The position numbers and the translations under genes were made by a program. The notes under the pieces were generated by a model, which saw only the letters and a program-made list of their open reading frames with translations, did not search any database and was not told where the DNA came from. Shown in pieces: positions 1 through 6,098 of a stretch of 7,054 bases of DNA. The stretch is from positions 1 through 7,054 of the forward strand of contig QIAW01000395.1 in the NCBI GenBank assembly GCA_003225655.1, read 5' to 3'. This DNA comes from Acidobacteriota bacterium. Lineage in GTDB: Bacteria > Acidobacteriota > Terriglobia > Terriglobales > Acidobacteriaceae. How positions within the stretch are numbered: the stretch's first letter is position 1; each line of letters begins with the position of its first letter.

Positions 1-561
1 ACCCTGGCCGCGGTTTATGCCCCGGTGGGCATCCAGGGCGGGTTGACCGGCGCGCTGTTCCGCGAATTCGCGTTCACCCTCGCGGGAGCGGTCATCATAT
101 CGGGAGTTGTCGCGCTGACGTTGTCACCGATGATGGGTTCGAAGTTGCTGCGTGCCGGAGATACCGAGCGCGGCTTTGCGGGCTGGGTTAATCGCCGCTT
201 CGACAGCGTGCGTAGCGCTTATACGCGGACCCTGGCCGGCACGTTGCAATACCGGCCCGTGGTTTTCACCGTGTGGGTGATTGTGGCGCTGTTGATCGTT
301 CCGTTTTATATGTTCTCGCAGCGGGAGCTGGCGCCAGCCGAGGACCAGGGTGTGGTCTTCGGGGTGATCCAGGCTTCCCCCAACTCCACACTCGATCAGA
401 CCAAGCTATACACGTCTGAGATCTACGACGTATACCACTCGATGCCTGAGAGCGAGAGCATCTTTCAGATCACCGACCCCACAGGCGGCTTCGGTGGCAT
501 GGTGACCAAGCCCTGGAGCCAACAACCGGACCGTTGTCGAAGATTGCCGGCGTCCGCGTGA
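1..561 (+). pseudogene. RND (HAE1/AcrB-like) efflux pump, middle part, frame-broken
   Basis: Inner-membrane proton-driven efflux pump of the resistance-nodulation-division superfamily; the family works as a trimer with a periplasmic adaptor and an outer-membrane channel. The frame is open from base 1 (reading TLAAVYAPVGIQGGLTGALF), so the gene begins outside the window. The first bases correspond to roughly residue 450 of the ~1050-residue AcrB. Visible parts are the hydrophobic segment FAFTLAGAVIISGVVALTLS (TM6-like), the linker and TM7-like segment RPVVFTVWVIVALLIVPFYM (about 253-315), then the start of the second periplasmic porter loop, RELAPAEDQGVVFGVIQ. Homology holds to about KPWSQ (508-522). 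After that the frame reads an unrelated tail ending at the stop at 559-561. The homologous sequence resumes in another frame at about 528-534. The half carrying the proton-relay Asp pair of TM4 lies outside the window. The family call is secure; the exact subfamily and exported substrate are not. Confidence 0.93.
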
Positions 562-1730
562 TTCCGCTTACGCCACCACCGCTGCCGGGTGGTGGGAGTT
601 TCCCGGTTGATTTCGTAATTGCTTCGGCGGCAGAGCCGCAACAGCTCGCCCAGTTCGCCAACCAGCTTGTAGGCAAGGCGTTCCAGAGCGGCATATTTAT
701 CTACGCCGACTCTGACCTGAAGTTCGACCAGCCGCAGGCCGAGGTCGTGTTCGACCGCGACAAGCTCCGCTCCCAGGGCGTTGACCTGAGCCAGGCCGGC
801 AAAGATCTTTCCACCCTGTTCGGCGGAAATTATGTCAACCGGTTCAGCATCCAGGGTCAAAGCTACAAGGTCATTCCCCAGGTCAAGCGTGTGGAACGTC
901 TGACGCCCGATCAACTGGCGCAGATTTACGTCAAAGGATCCGATAACCAGCTTGTTCCGCTGTCAACCTTCGCCACCCTGAAAACTACCACCGAGCCGAG
1001 ACAACTGAACAAATTCCAGCAGCTCAATGCGGTGCGGATTCAAGGCGTGATCCCGCCGGGGGTTTCGCTCGACCAGGCGCTGCGCTTCCTCGAGGACCAG
1101 TCCAAAGCAATCTTGCCGCAGGGCTTCACCGTCGACTACGCCGGCGAGTCGCGTCAGCTTCGCACCGAAGGCAGCAAGTTTCTCGGCGTCTTTCTGCTGT
1201 CGGCGGTCCTGATTTATCTGGTGCTGGCGGCACAGTTTGAGAGCTTCCGCGATCCTTTCATCATCCTTGCCGGCTCGGTGCCGTTGGCCATCTCCGGGGC
1301 GCTGTTGTTTTCCTTCATGGGGCTGACAACGCTCAACATCTACAGCCAGGTGGGATTGATCACGTTGGTCGGTCTGGTGTCGAAGAACGGCATCCTCATC
1401 GTGGAGTTTGCCAACCACCTCCAGGAAACAGGAAAAGGAAAACTGGCTGCGGTGATTGAAGCAGCCTCGACCCGGCTGCGCCCGATTCTCATGACCACTG
1501 CCGCCACCGTGGTCGGCCACTTCCCTCTTGTGCTTGCCACCGGTCCTGGGGCCGGCGCGCGTAACAGCATCGGGATCATGCTGGTCAGCGGCATGATCAT
1601 CGGAACGTTGTTCACGTTGTTCGTGGTGCCGTCGATTTACGTGCTCGTGGCGCGGAAACACGTGGCGCTGGCAGCGGAAGAAAGCGGCACGGAAGCCGAG
1701 GTTCCGGGGCTCGAGGAGGTTACAACCTAG
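534..1730 (+). pseudogene. RND (HAE1/AcrB-like) efflux pump, C-terminal part, continuation in a shifted frame
   Basis: Continuation of the pump gene that enters at the left edge, now in frame 3. The frame can be opened at a TTG (534), but no ribosome binding site precedes it and the first residues (SKIAGVRVIPLTPPPLPGGG) are mid-domain sequence, so independent translation is unlikely. The piece holds the rest of the second porter and docking domains, with GGNYVNRF (residues 97-104), YKVIPQV (111-117) and GSDNQLVPLS (135-144). The last five membrane helices follow (about 217-235, 241-263, 268-291, 316-336, 344-372). The VSKNGILIVEF motif is intact, and its Lys at 1383-1385 aligns with AcrB Lys940 of the proton relay. 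RLRPILMT and GAGARNSIG are also intact. Its length, ending 28 residues after RKH, matches a normal C-terminus. Apart from the break, the sequence shows no decay, so the lesion is recent or is an assembly error. The next gene begins after a ~280-base spacer, so no operon link is evident. Confidence 0.9.
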
Positions 1731-1760
1731 CGCCGGCAACAGTTCGAATAATGCTGAAAT

Positions 1761-1811
1761 CGAGAAATCTGGAGCCGTGGCCAGCTTGCAATTCTTCTTT
1801 TAGTTTTCTCG
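1761..1811 (+). terminator. Inverted repeat downstream of the pump gene, weak terminator candidate
   Basis: CGAGAAA (1761-1767) is perfectly complementary to TTTCTCG (1805-1811). An outer imperfect arm, AATGCT (1750-1755) against AGCATT (1824-1829), adds to it. Inside lies a small CTGG/CCAG hairpin (1769-1784) followed by a T-rich stretch (1791-1807). The layout, 30 bases after the pump stop codon, fits a transcription end. The stems are short or AT-rich and there is no clean GC stem followed by a T run, so this is only a candidate. Confidence 0.28.
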
Positions 1812-1835
1812 AATACTCTCTTTAGCATTTTCGCC

Positions 1836-1864
1836 TTGACTACACTACCGAGAGCACCTACCGT
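1836..1864 (+). promoter_or_regulatory. Possible sigma70-type promoter of the regulator-like gene
   Basis: TTGACT (1836-1841) matches five of six bases of the -35 consensus. Seventeen bases later TACCGT (1859-1864) has the T, A and final T of a -10 box but only three of six matches. An AT-rich stretch (1790-1832) precedes it, as an upstream element could. If used, transcription would start near 1871. That would rule out the TTG at 1867 as a start and leave the ATGs at 1963 or 2014. Short-motif evidence only. Confidence 0.3.
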
Positions 1865-2013
1865 ACTTGGCGAAAGCAGCGCACGGCTCTCCGCACGGAG
1901 TCTTGACCTTCCATTCAGGAACCACTCTGGGTTGTTCATGCGCCCGTGTTCCAAGCAATTCAATGCATAAAACGGCGCCAACCCCGCTTGAGACCGTGAG
2001 AAAATGGCCAAAG

Positions 2014-3123
2014 ATGTCATCCATCTCCCCCAGTCCCACAGAGAAGCACGAGGCGCTGGACGAGGTGCTGCGAAGCGCGACCTTCTTTCGCGCCGACCAA
2101 CTGCGCAACTTTCTGCGCTACATCTGCGAAATGGAGTTTGCCGGACGCGGCAAGGAGCTCTGTGAGTCCCTGATTGGGGTTGAAGCATTCGGCCGTCCCG
2201 CGGATTATTCTCCCACCGAAGACGCCAGCGTCCGCCGCCGCGCCGGAGACCTGCGCGACAAGCTGCAGGAAGTCTACGCAACCGAATTGGCCGATTCGCC
2301 CATTCGCATCGAGTTGCCCAAGGGAAAGTTTGTCCCTCGCTTCATTCGCGTCGCCCCCGAAAATGGTATGCACGCCTCTGCTGGCCTTACTCCCGTAGCA
2401 CACACCTCATTAAGACCACGTGATGGCCAGTCTCTCGAGAATGCTGCTCCACGGCAGCTCGGCAACAACATCATCACTGCGCGTCTTGACACAGCCCTAC
2501 TAGATCGAACAAAATCCTGGCGCCGCCTGATTGTCTTCTGGTTTGCCGCCGGTTGCGTCGTAGGGGCCCTCATGGTCGCGACCAGTTTCTTGGCTTATCG
2601 CTGGCTGCACTCTCCGGAGCGCGAACCCTCTGCTACTCAGGTAACAGCACGTGCTGAAGCGCCGATTGAAACGCGTGCTGAGCCGAGTGCTGAAACACGT
2701 GTCGCGCCGCGCGCTGAAACGTCGCGTCCCGTGGCAGCCGAAGATGGCAAAAGCTACGAGGCCGAGGCCGCCGGCAACACGATGAATGGAATTACCGGAC
2801 CTTTTCCTTGCGCCCGCTGCTCAGGTCGCACAAGCGTGCGCAGCATTGGAAAGCTAGGGCGTAACTACCTGATTTTGAACAACATCACCGCCGCCAAAAC
2901 TAGAAACTACCAGATGATGGTCTTTTATCTGCTCAAAGGCAGCAGGTCTTTCTTTATAAGCGTAAACGACGACCCCGCGATTGAGCTCCCACTCACCGGA
3001 AAATATTGGCATGAGGTTGCCAAGGCTTCTGTTACAGTACCCCTCAAGGCTGGCAGCAACAGCATCAAGTTCTATAACGACCATGGCTACGCCCCCGACC
3101 TGGATCGAGTGGTGATTCGCTAA
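2014..3123 (+). CDS. Membrane-spanning regulator-like protein: winged-helix-like N-terminus, one TM helix, CBM35-like C-terminus
   Basis: A 369-residue protein if begun at ATG 2014. Residues ~6-112 form a conserved cytoplasmic-type domain with FFRADQLRNFLRYICEMEF (24-42), LIGVEAFGR (53-61) and SVRRRAGDLRDKLQEVY (72-88), then IRIELPKGKFVPRF (97-110). The last two resemble the recognition helix and wing of OmpR/CadC-type winged helices. Residues 172-197 are one hydrophobic helix preceded by RTKSWRR, predicting N-terminus inside and C-terminus outside. A linker rich in Ala, Glu, Arg and Thr (about 213-239) leads to residues 247-369, a CBM35/CBM6-like beta-sandwich. That domain starts YEAEAAGNT and ends APDLDRVVI; the early Glu pair is the usual calcium site of such modules. 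CARC (266-269) could form a disulfide. There is no cleavable signal peptide. I infer a one-component sensor/regulator of extracytoplasmic sugar; no gene name is recognised. The start is uncertain: ATG 1963 would add 17 residues, and neither ATG has a convincing ribosome binding site. It lies upstream of two secreted beta-helix genes it might control. Confidence 0.82.
   Translation: MSSISPSPTEKHEALDEVLRSATFFRADQLRNFLRYICEMEFAGRGKELCESLIGVEAFGRPADYSPTEDASVRRRAGDLRDKLQEVYATELADSPIRIELPKGKFVPRFIRVAPENGMHASAGLTPVAHTSLRPRDGQSLENAAPRQLGNNIITARLDTALLDRTKSWRRLIVFWFAAGCVVGALMVATSFLAYRWLHSPEREPSATQVTARAEAPIETRAEPSAETRVAPRAETSRPVAAEDGKSYEAEAAGNTMNGITGPFPCARCSGRTSVRSIGKLGRNYLILNNITAAKTRNYQMMVFYLLKGSRSFFISVNDDPAIELPLTGKYWHEVAKASVTVPLKAGSNSIKFYNDHGYAPDLDRVVIR
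2648..2727 (+). repeat. Degenerate short repeats encoding the periplasmic linker
   Basis: Units resembling CGTGCTGAAACG recur about four times (near 2650, 2673, 2688 and 2711) inside the regulator-like gene. They encode a run of (Ala/Pro)-Arg-Ala-Glu-(x)-Glu-Thr-Arg type residues between the membrane helix and the carbohydrate-binding domain. This is the sort of flexible spacer that would let the binding domain extend into the periplasm. The repeats are imperfect, so slippage followed by drift is the likely origin. Confidence 0.5.
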
Positions 3124-3146
3124 GTCCGCTACTCTCATCAGATAAC

Positions 3147-3201
3147 CTATTAAAAACAATAGACTTTTAACTGCGGTTAACGTCTGGTAACGTCTTAAGA
3201 C
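3147..3201 (+). promoter_or_regulatory. Operator-like direct and inverted repeats upstream of the first beta-helix gene
   Basis: Two adjacent 10-mers, GTTAACGTCT (3176-3185) and GGTAACGTCT (3186-3195), differ at one base, so TAACGTCT recurs exactly one helical turn apart. The first copy is also the right arm of TTAAC-TGCG-GTTAA (3167-3180). The second runs into the perfect palindrome GTCTTAAGAC (3192-3201). An AT-rich CTATT/AATAG inverted repeat (3147-3162) lies just ahead and could serve as a weak terminator for the upstream gene. Ten-base-spaced direct repeats are typical of OmpR-family winged-helix binding sites, and the neighbouring gene encodes a winged-helix-like protein. The link is inference. 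Confidence 0.4.
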
Positions 3202-3260
3202 ATAAGTGGACTTCCCAGCCTGGGCTCTAAAACAGTAAAACCCCTCAAGCCAACTTATGC

Positions 3261-3321
3261 GCTCGGCAGCATGATCGGCACAACTACGCGGACGTAGCTT
3301 CCAAAAGCCACCGAGTCGAGC
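3261..3321 (+). ncRNA. Possible structured mRNA leader of the first beta-helix gene
   Basis: CTCGG (3262-3266) pairs with CCGAG (3311-3315). Inside it, GGC (3277-3279) can pair with GCC (3307-3309). At the core is a perfect five-pair hairpin, CTACG-CGGA-CGTAG (3284-3297), with a four-base loop. Purine-rich single strands flank the core, as in some riboswitches, but the conserved bases of the classes I know are absent. It ends about 60 bases before the start codon. Stems are short and chance pairing is possible. Confidence 0.25.
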
Positions 3322-3364
3322 TTACGCAGTGCAACGAGAAGGTTTTTCCGACATTTACAGATAC

Positions 3365-3368
3365 GGAG
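3365..3368 (+). promoter_or_regulatory. Ribosome binding site favouring the ATG at 3380
   Basis: GGAG lies 11 bases before ATG 3380. That ATG is directly followed by a basic-then-hydrophobic signal peptide, so it is preferred over an in-frame GTG 51 bases upstream, which would bury the signal behind 17 charged residues. Confidence 0.5.
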
Positions 3369-3379
3369 ATCAGCAACTT

Positions 3380-6034
3380 ATGACCAGGTTCAGGCGCCTG
3401 TTGTCTTCAGGCTTGTTGGTGACTTTGCTTTCTTTGGCTTTAAATGCTCCCGCTCAGACCAGCCAGTGGGTCTCTGTCGGTCCCGATGGCAAGCTTCAAT
3501 ACAAAACTCTGCCCAATGGCGACCATATTATGGATTTCTCCTGGGCCGGTTACATGGGCGGTGGTGTTGCCCTGCCTATCGTCCCCGTCAAAGTAACCGT
3601 AAATCCGTCGGGTGGGGATGACACCACTGCGATACAGAACGCCATCAACTCAGTCTCAGGGATGCCGCTATCGGGCGGATTCCGGGGCGCCGTACTTCTG
3701 GCGCCGGGGACCTTCCATTGCAATGGGACCTTGCATATCAACTCCAGCGGCGTGGTTCTGCGTGGCAGCGGATCTTCCTCCGGTGGCACCACTGTGAATC
3801 TTACCAACGGTCCTCATCTGTTCATCCAGATTCACGGCTCGGGAACCTGGCAGACCAGCGGCTCGGTGAATATTACCGACTCCTATGTGCCTTCCGGCAC
3901 CAACTCTTTTCATGTCTCGAGCACCTCGGGCTTCAGCGTTGGCAACACGGTTTTGATTACCCGTACCGTAACCTCGTCTTGGATCCATTTCATGGGAATG
4001 GATACTCTCGTCCGCAACGGCACGCACCAGACCTGGATCGCTGCCGGCAGCCACATCACCACCGACCGCGTAATCCAAGCGATCTCTGGAAACCAGATTA
4101 CACTCGACGCTCCACTGACCGATTCTTTTGATTCCAAGTTTCTCGGCACTCCCGTGGGCACCATGGCCCATTACACATTTCCCGGCCGTATTTCGCAGGT
4201 GGGCTTGGAGCACCTCCGCGTCGTAGGACAACCGCTCGACACCGATATCACCACTCCGCAATACATGCTGGTGAACTTCGACGCGGTGATCGATGGCTGG
4301 GCCAACGACGTGGTCGCGCAAGACACTATTAACGGTGTCTTCGTATCCCACGGCGCCAAACGTCTGACCCTAGACCGAGTTTCCCTCCCCCACACCATCG
4401 CCCACACCACCGCTGCCGGCCCAGAGGATTTCAACGGCACGGGTACGCAGATCTTGTTCAACAAGTGCGTCTCTGACGGCCAGGGTTCGTTTCCTTTCAG
4501 CACCATGGCGGAAGGCACCGGCCCCTTCGTCTTTTTGAATTGCACCAGCACACAACACGCTGGTGTTTCGCCGCACATGCGTTGGACTACGGGAATCCTC
4601 TCCGATGGTTTGTCGATTCCCAATGCCCCCTCCGGTACTCAGGGCATCTCCTATCGCGATCGTGGCGTACTGGGCTCCGGCCACGGCTGGACGACGGGAT
4701 GGTCCGTCGCCTGGAACGTGACCACTCCGTTTTTCCTGGTGCAACAGCCTCCGGGAACTGAGAACTGGTGCATCGGCTGCGTCGGCGCCGTGACCAGCGC
4801 CGCTCGTCCGGGTGGCGATGGCACCATTGAGCCAAACGGTGTCTACGATTCTCTCGGCGCCCATGTCACTCCATCGAGCCTTTACTTGGCGCAGCTCTGC
4901 GAAAGACTTGGTCCCGCCGCGCTCACGAATATTGGATACAGCAGCAGCGCCTGCACCGCTCAAGTACCCAGCTTCTCTCTGGCAGCTTCTCCTGCATCGC
5001 GAACAATAACCGCAGGCGGCAGCACAACCTACACAGCTACAATTACGCCCTCCGGTGGTTTCACCGGCAACGTGGCGCTGAGCATCTCCGGATTACCGGT
5101 AGGCGCCGGCGGAACTTTCAGTCCGGCCTCAGTGAGCGGCTCCGGGCCATCTACGCTCACCATTGCCACCTCTGCCACTTCGACTCCGGCCGGCACTTAC
5201 ACGCTCACCATTACCGGCGCCAGCGGAAGCCTCGCCAGCAGCGCGACAGTAACGTTAATCGTGAATACTCCCGTCAATCCCGATTTTTCGCTGGCAGCTT
5301 CGCCGGCATCGCAAACCGTGACCGCAGGTAGTGGAACCAGCTACACGGTAACCGTCGGCGCGCTCAATGGCTTCAGCGGAAGCGTAGCGCTCGGCACCGG
5401 CAGCTTGCCTGCAGGGGTGACAGCCACTTTCAATCCGGCGTCTGTCACTGGTTCTGGCAATTCAACGCTGACCGTTTCAACTTCGGCAACAGCGGCCTCG
5501 GGCACGATCACAATCACCGGGACCAACGGCAGTCTCAGCCACAGCACCAGTGTTCAGATCACTGTGAATCCGGTCATCTGCACCACCGCAACTGCAACCG
5601 GCGCCTGGAACAATACGGCCTTCCCTTCCCACAGCGGGACCTTCACCGCAACTTTTGACGCCACTCCATCAATTTCCGCCCAGGGCTCTACGGTAGGGAT
5701 ATCGAAAGGGGCGCAGACCGTCAACACCGGCTTCGCCAACATCGTTGCCTTTTCAGCGACTGGGGTCATCCAGGCGCGCAACGGCGGCAGCTATGTGGAC
5801 TCGGCAGTCCACTATACCGGCGGCAGCACCTTCCACTTCCGCCTGGCGATCAACGTGACGTCGCATACGTATTCCATCTTTGTAACGCCCGCGGGCGGGA
5901 CAGAGCAGACGGTGGGAACTAACTTCGCCTTCCGCACCGAGCAGAACACGGTGACCAGCCTCGATCATTGGGGAGCAAAGGTTAACACCACACCCGGCGG
6001 GACATTGCGGGTATGCAATTTCATCGCGCAGTAG
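3380..6034 (+). CDS. Secreted right-handed beta-helix (pectate-lyase-superfamily-like) protein with Ig-like repeats
   Basis: An 884-residue exported protein. Residues 1-25 are a Sec signal peptide (MTRFRRLL..., cleavage likely after NAPA, leaving an N-terminal Gln). Residues ~26-525 resemble the Pectate_lyase_3 type of beta-helix. They include DDTTAIQNAI (80-89), GFRGAVLLAPGTF (100-112), GVVLRGSG (124-131), GMDTLVR (206-212), HMRWTTG (399-405), GSGHGW (432-437), NWCIGC (462-467) and SLYLAQLCERLG (500-511). This fold usually cleaves or binds acidic or complex polysaccharides outside the cell. No catalytic triad could be assigned, so the substrate and activity (lyase or hydrolase) are unknown. 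Two ~95-residue Ig-like repeats (531-629, 636-730) follow, then a C-terminal domain (734-883) rich in beta strands with Cys734 and Cys879 near its ends, possibly a disulfide. The tail modules may anchor the protein or bind glycan. A downstream paralogue shares the N-terminal part, and the gene could be co-transcribed with it. The fold is well supported; the enzyme activity is only inferred. Confidence 0.88.
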   Translation: MTRFRRLLSSGLLVTLLSLALNAPAQTSQWVSVGPDGKLQYKTLPNGDHIMDFSWAGYMGGGVALPIVPVKVTVNPSGGDDTTAIQNAINSVSGMPLSGGFRGAVLLAPGTFHCNGTLHINSSGVVLRGSGSSSGGTTVNLTNGPHLFIQIHGSGTWQTSGSVNITDSYVPSGTNSFHVSSTSGFSVGNTVLITRTVTSSWIHFMGMDTLVRNGTHQTWIAAGSHITTDRVIQAISGNQITLDAPLTDSFDSKFLGTPVGTMAHYTFPGRISQVGLEHLRVVGQPLDTDITTPQYMLVNFDAVIDGWANDVVAQDTINGVFVSHGAKRLTLDRVSLPHTIAHTTAAGPEDFNGTGTQILFNKCVSDGQGSFPFSTMAEGTGPFVFLNCTSTQHAGVSPHMRWTTGILSDGLSIPNAPSGTQGISYRDRGVLGSGHGWTTGWSVAWNVTTPFFLVQQPPGTENWCIGCVGAVTSAARPGGDGTIEPNGVYDSLGAHVTPSSLYLAQLCERLGPAALTNIGYSSSACTAQVPSFSLAASPASRTITAGGSTTYTATITPSGGFTGNVALSISGLPVGAGGTFSPASVSGSGPSTLTIATSATSTPAGTYTLTITGASGSLASSATVTLIVNTPVNPDFSLAASPASQTVTAGSGTSYTVTVGALNGFSGSVALGTGSLPAGVTATFNPASVTGSGNSTLTVSTSATAASGTITITGTNGSLSHSTSVQITVNPVICTTATATGAWNNTAFPSHSGTFTATFDATPSISAQGSTVGISKGAQTVNTGFANIVAFSATGVIQARNGGSYVDSAVHYTGGSTFHFRLAINVTSHTYSIFVTPAGGTEQTVGTNFAFRTEQNTVTSLDHWGAKVNTTPGGTLRVCNFIAQ
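4970..5569 (+). repeat. Two tandem Ig-like module repeats within the beta-helix gene
   Basis: Two copies of a ~95-residue module, 4970-5266 and 5285-5569. Each begins FSLAASPAS and proceeds through T(I/V)TAG, a central GGFTGNVAL or NGFSGSVAL, TFSPASVSGSG or TFNPASVTGSG, and closes with an ITG...SLxxS strand. DNA similarity is visible at the starts (CTGGCAGCTTC at 4980 and 5291). Such modules are common as spacers or surface-association domains in exported acidobacterial proteins. Internal duplication is the simplest origin. Confidence 0.8.
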
Positions 6035-6052
6035 TAGACGCGCAGTAGTAGA
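6025..6052 (+). repeat. Perfect 14-base tandem duplication across the stop codon
   Basis: CGCGCAGTAGTAGA occurs at 6025-6038 and again at 6039-6052 with no gap. The first copy holds the last codons of the beta-helix gene and two consecutive in-frame TAG stops (6032-6037). The second copy lies in the 3' untranslated region. The exact identity points to a recent slippage event that left the protein unchanged. Confidence 0.85.
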
Positions 6053-6061
6053 ACGGTCATC

Positions 6062-6091
6062 GGTAGAGACGTAGCTTGCTAGGTCTCTACC
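6062..6091 (+). repeat. 30-base near-perfect palindrome, REP-like or terminator hairpin
   Basis: GGTAGAGAC (6062-6070) and GTCTCTACC (6083-6091) form nine perfect pairs. The intervening GTAGCTTGCTAG continues the symmetry (TAGC/GCTA), so the whole 30-mer is palindromic except for one G-G pair. It lies 27 bases after the stop codon. No T run follows, so it is not a classical intrinsic terminator. The form GTAGAGACGT...ACGTCTCTAC recalls interspersed palindromes of other genomes, from memory only. Confidence 0.65.
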
Positions 6092-6098
6092 TGAGAAC

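Noticed and set aside
963..1739. Long open frame on the - strand opposite the pump gene
   Set aside because: Its product is low-complexity, rich in His, Arg and Gln, and resembles nothing known; the + strand encodes unmistakable RND sequence, so this is a by-product of codon bias.
1867..1962. TTG at 1867 as the start of the regulator-like gene
   Set aside because: The added residues have no domain match, no ribosome binding site precedes them, and a candidate promoter would start transcription downstream of it.
3261..3321. Cyclic-di-GMP-I (GEMM) riboswitch ahead of the first beta-helix gene
   Set aside because: GGC...AAAAGCC around a tetraloop hairpin is reminiscent, but the conserved GGCAAACC, GACGCAAAGC and GGTAGC...GGGTTACC elements are missing.
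3329..3379. GTG at 3329 as the start of the first beta-helix gene
   Set aside because: It would place 17 polar residues before the signal peptide; ATG 3380 has GGAG upstream and opens a standard signal sequence like that of its paralogue.
3668..4351. Open frame on the - strand opposite the first beta-helix gene
   Set aside because: The + strand frame has a signal peptide and a closely similar paralogue conserved at the protein level; a similar - strand frame opposite the paralogue (6750-7022) shows this is a shadow of shared coding sequence.
6025..6052. CRISPR or larger satellite array
   Set aside because: Only two short abutting copies, with no spacers and no further repeats.
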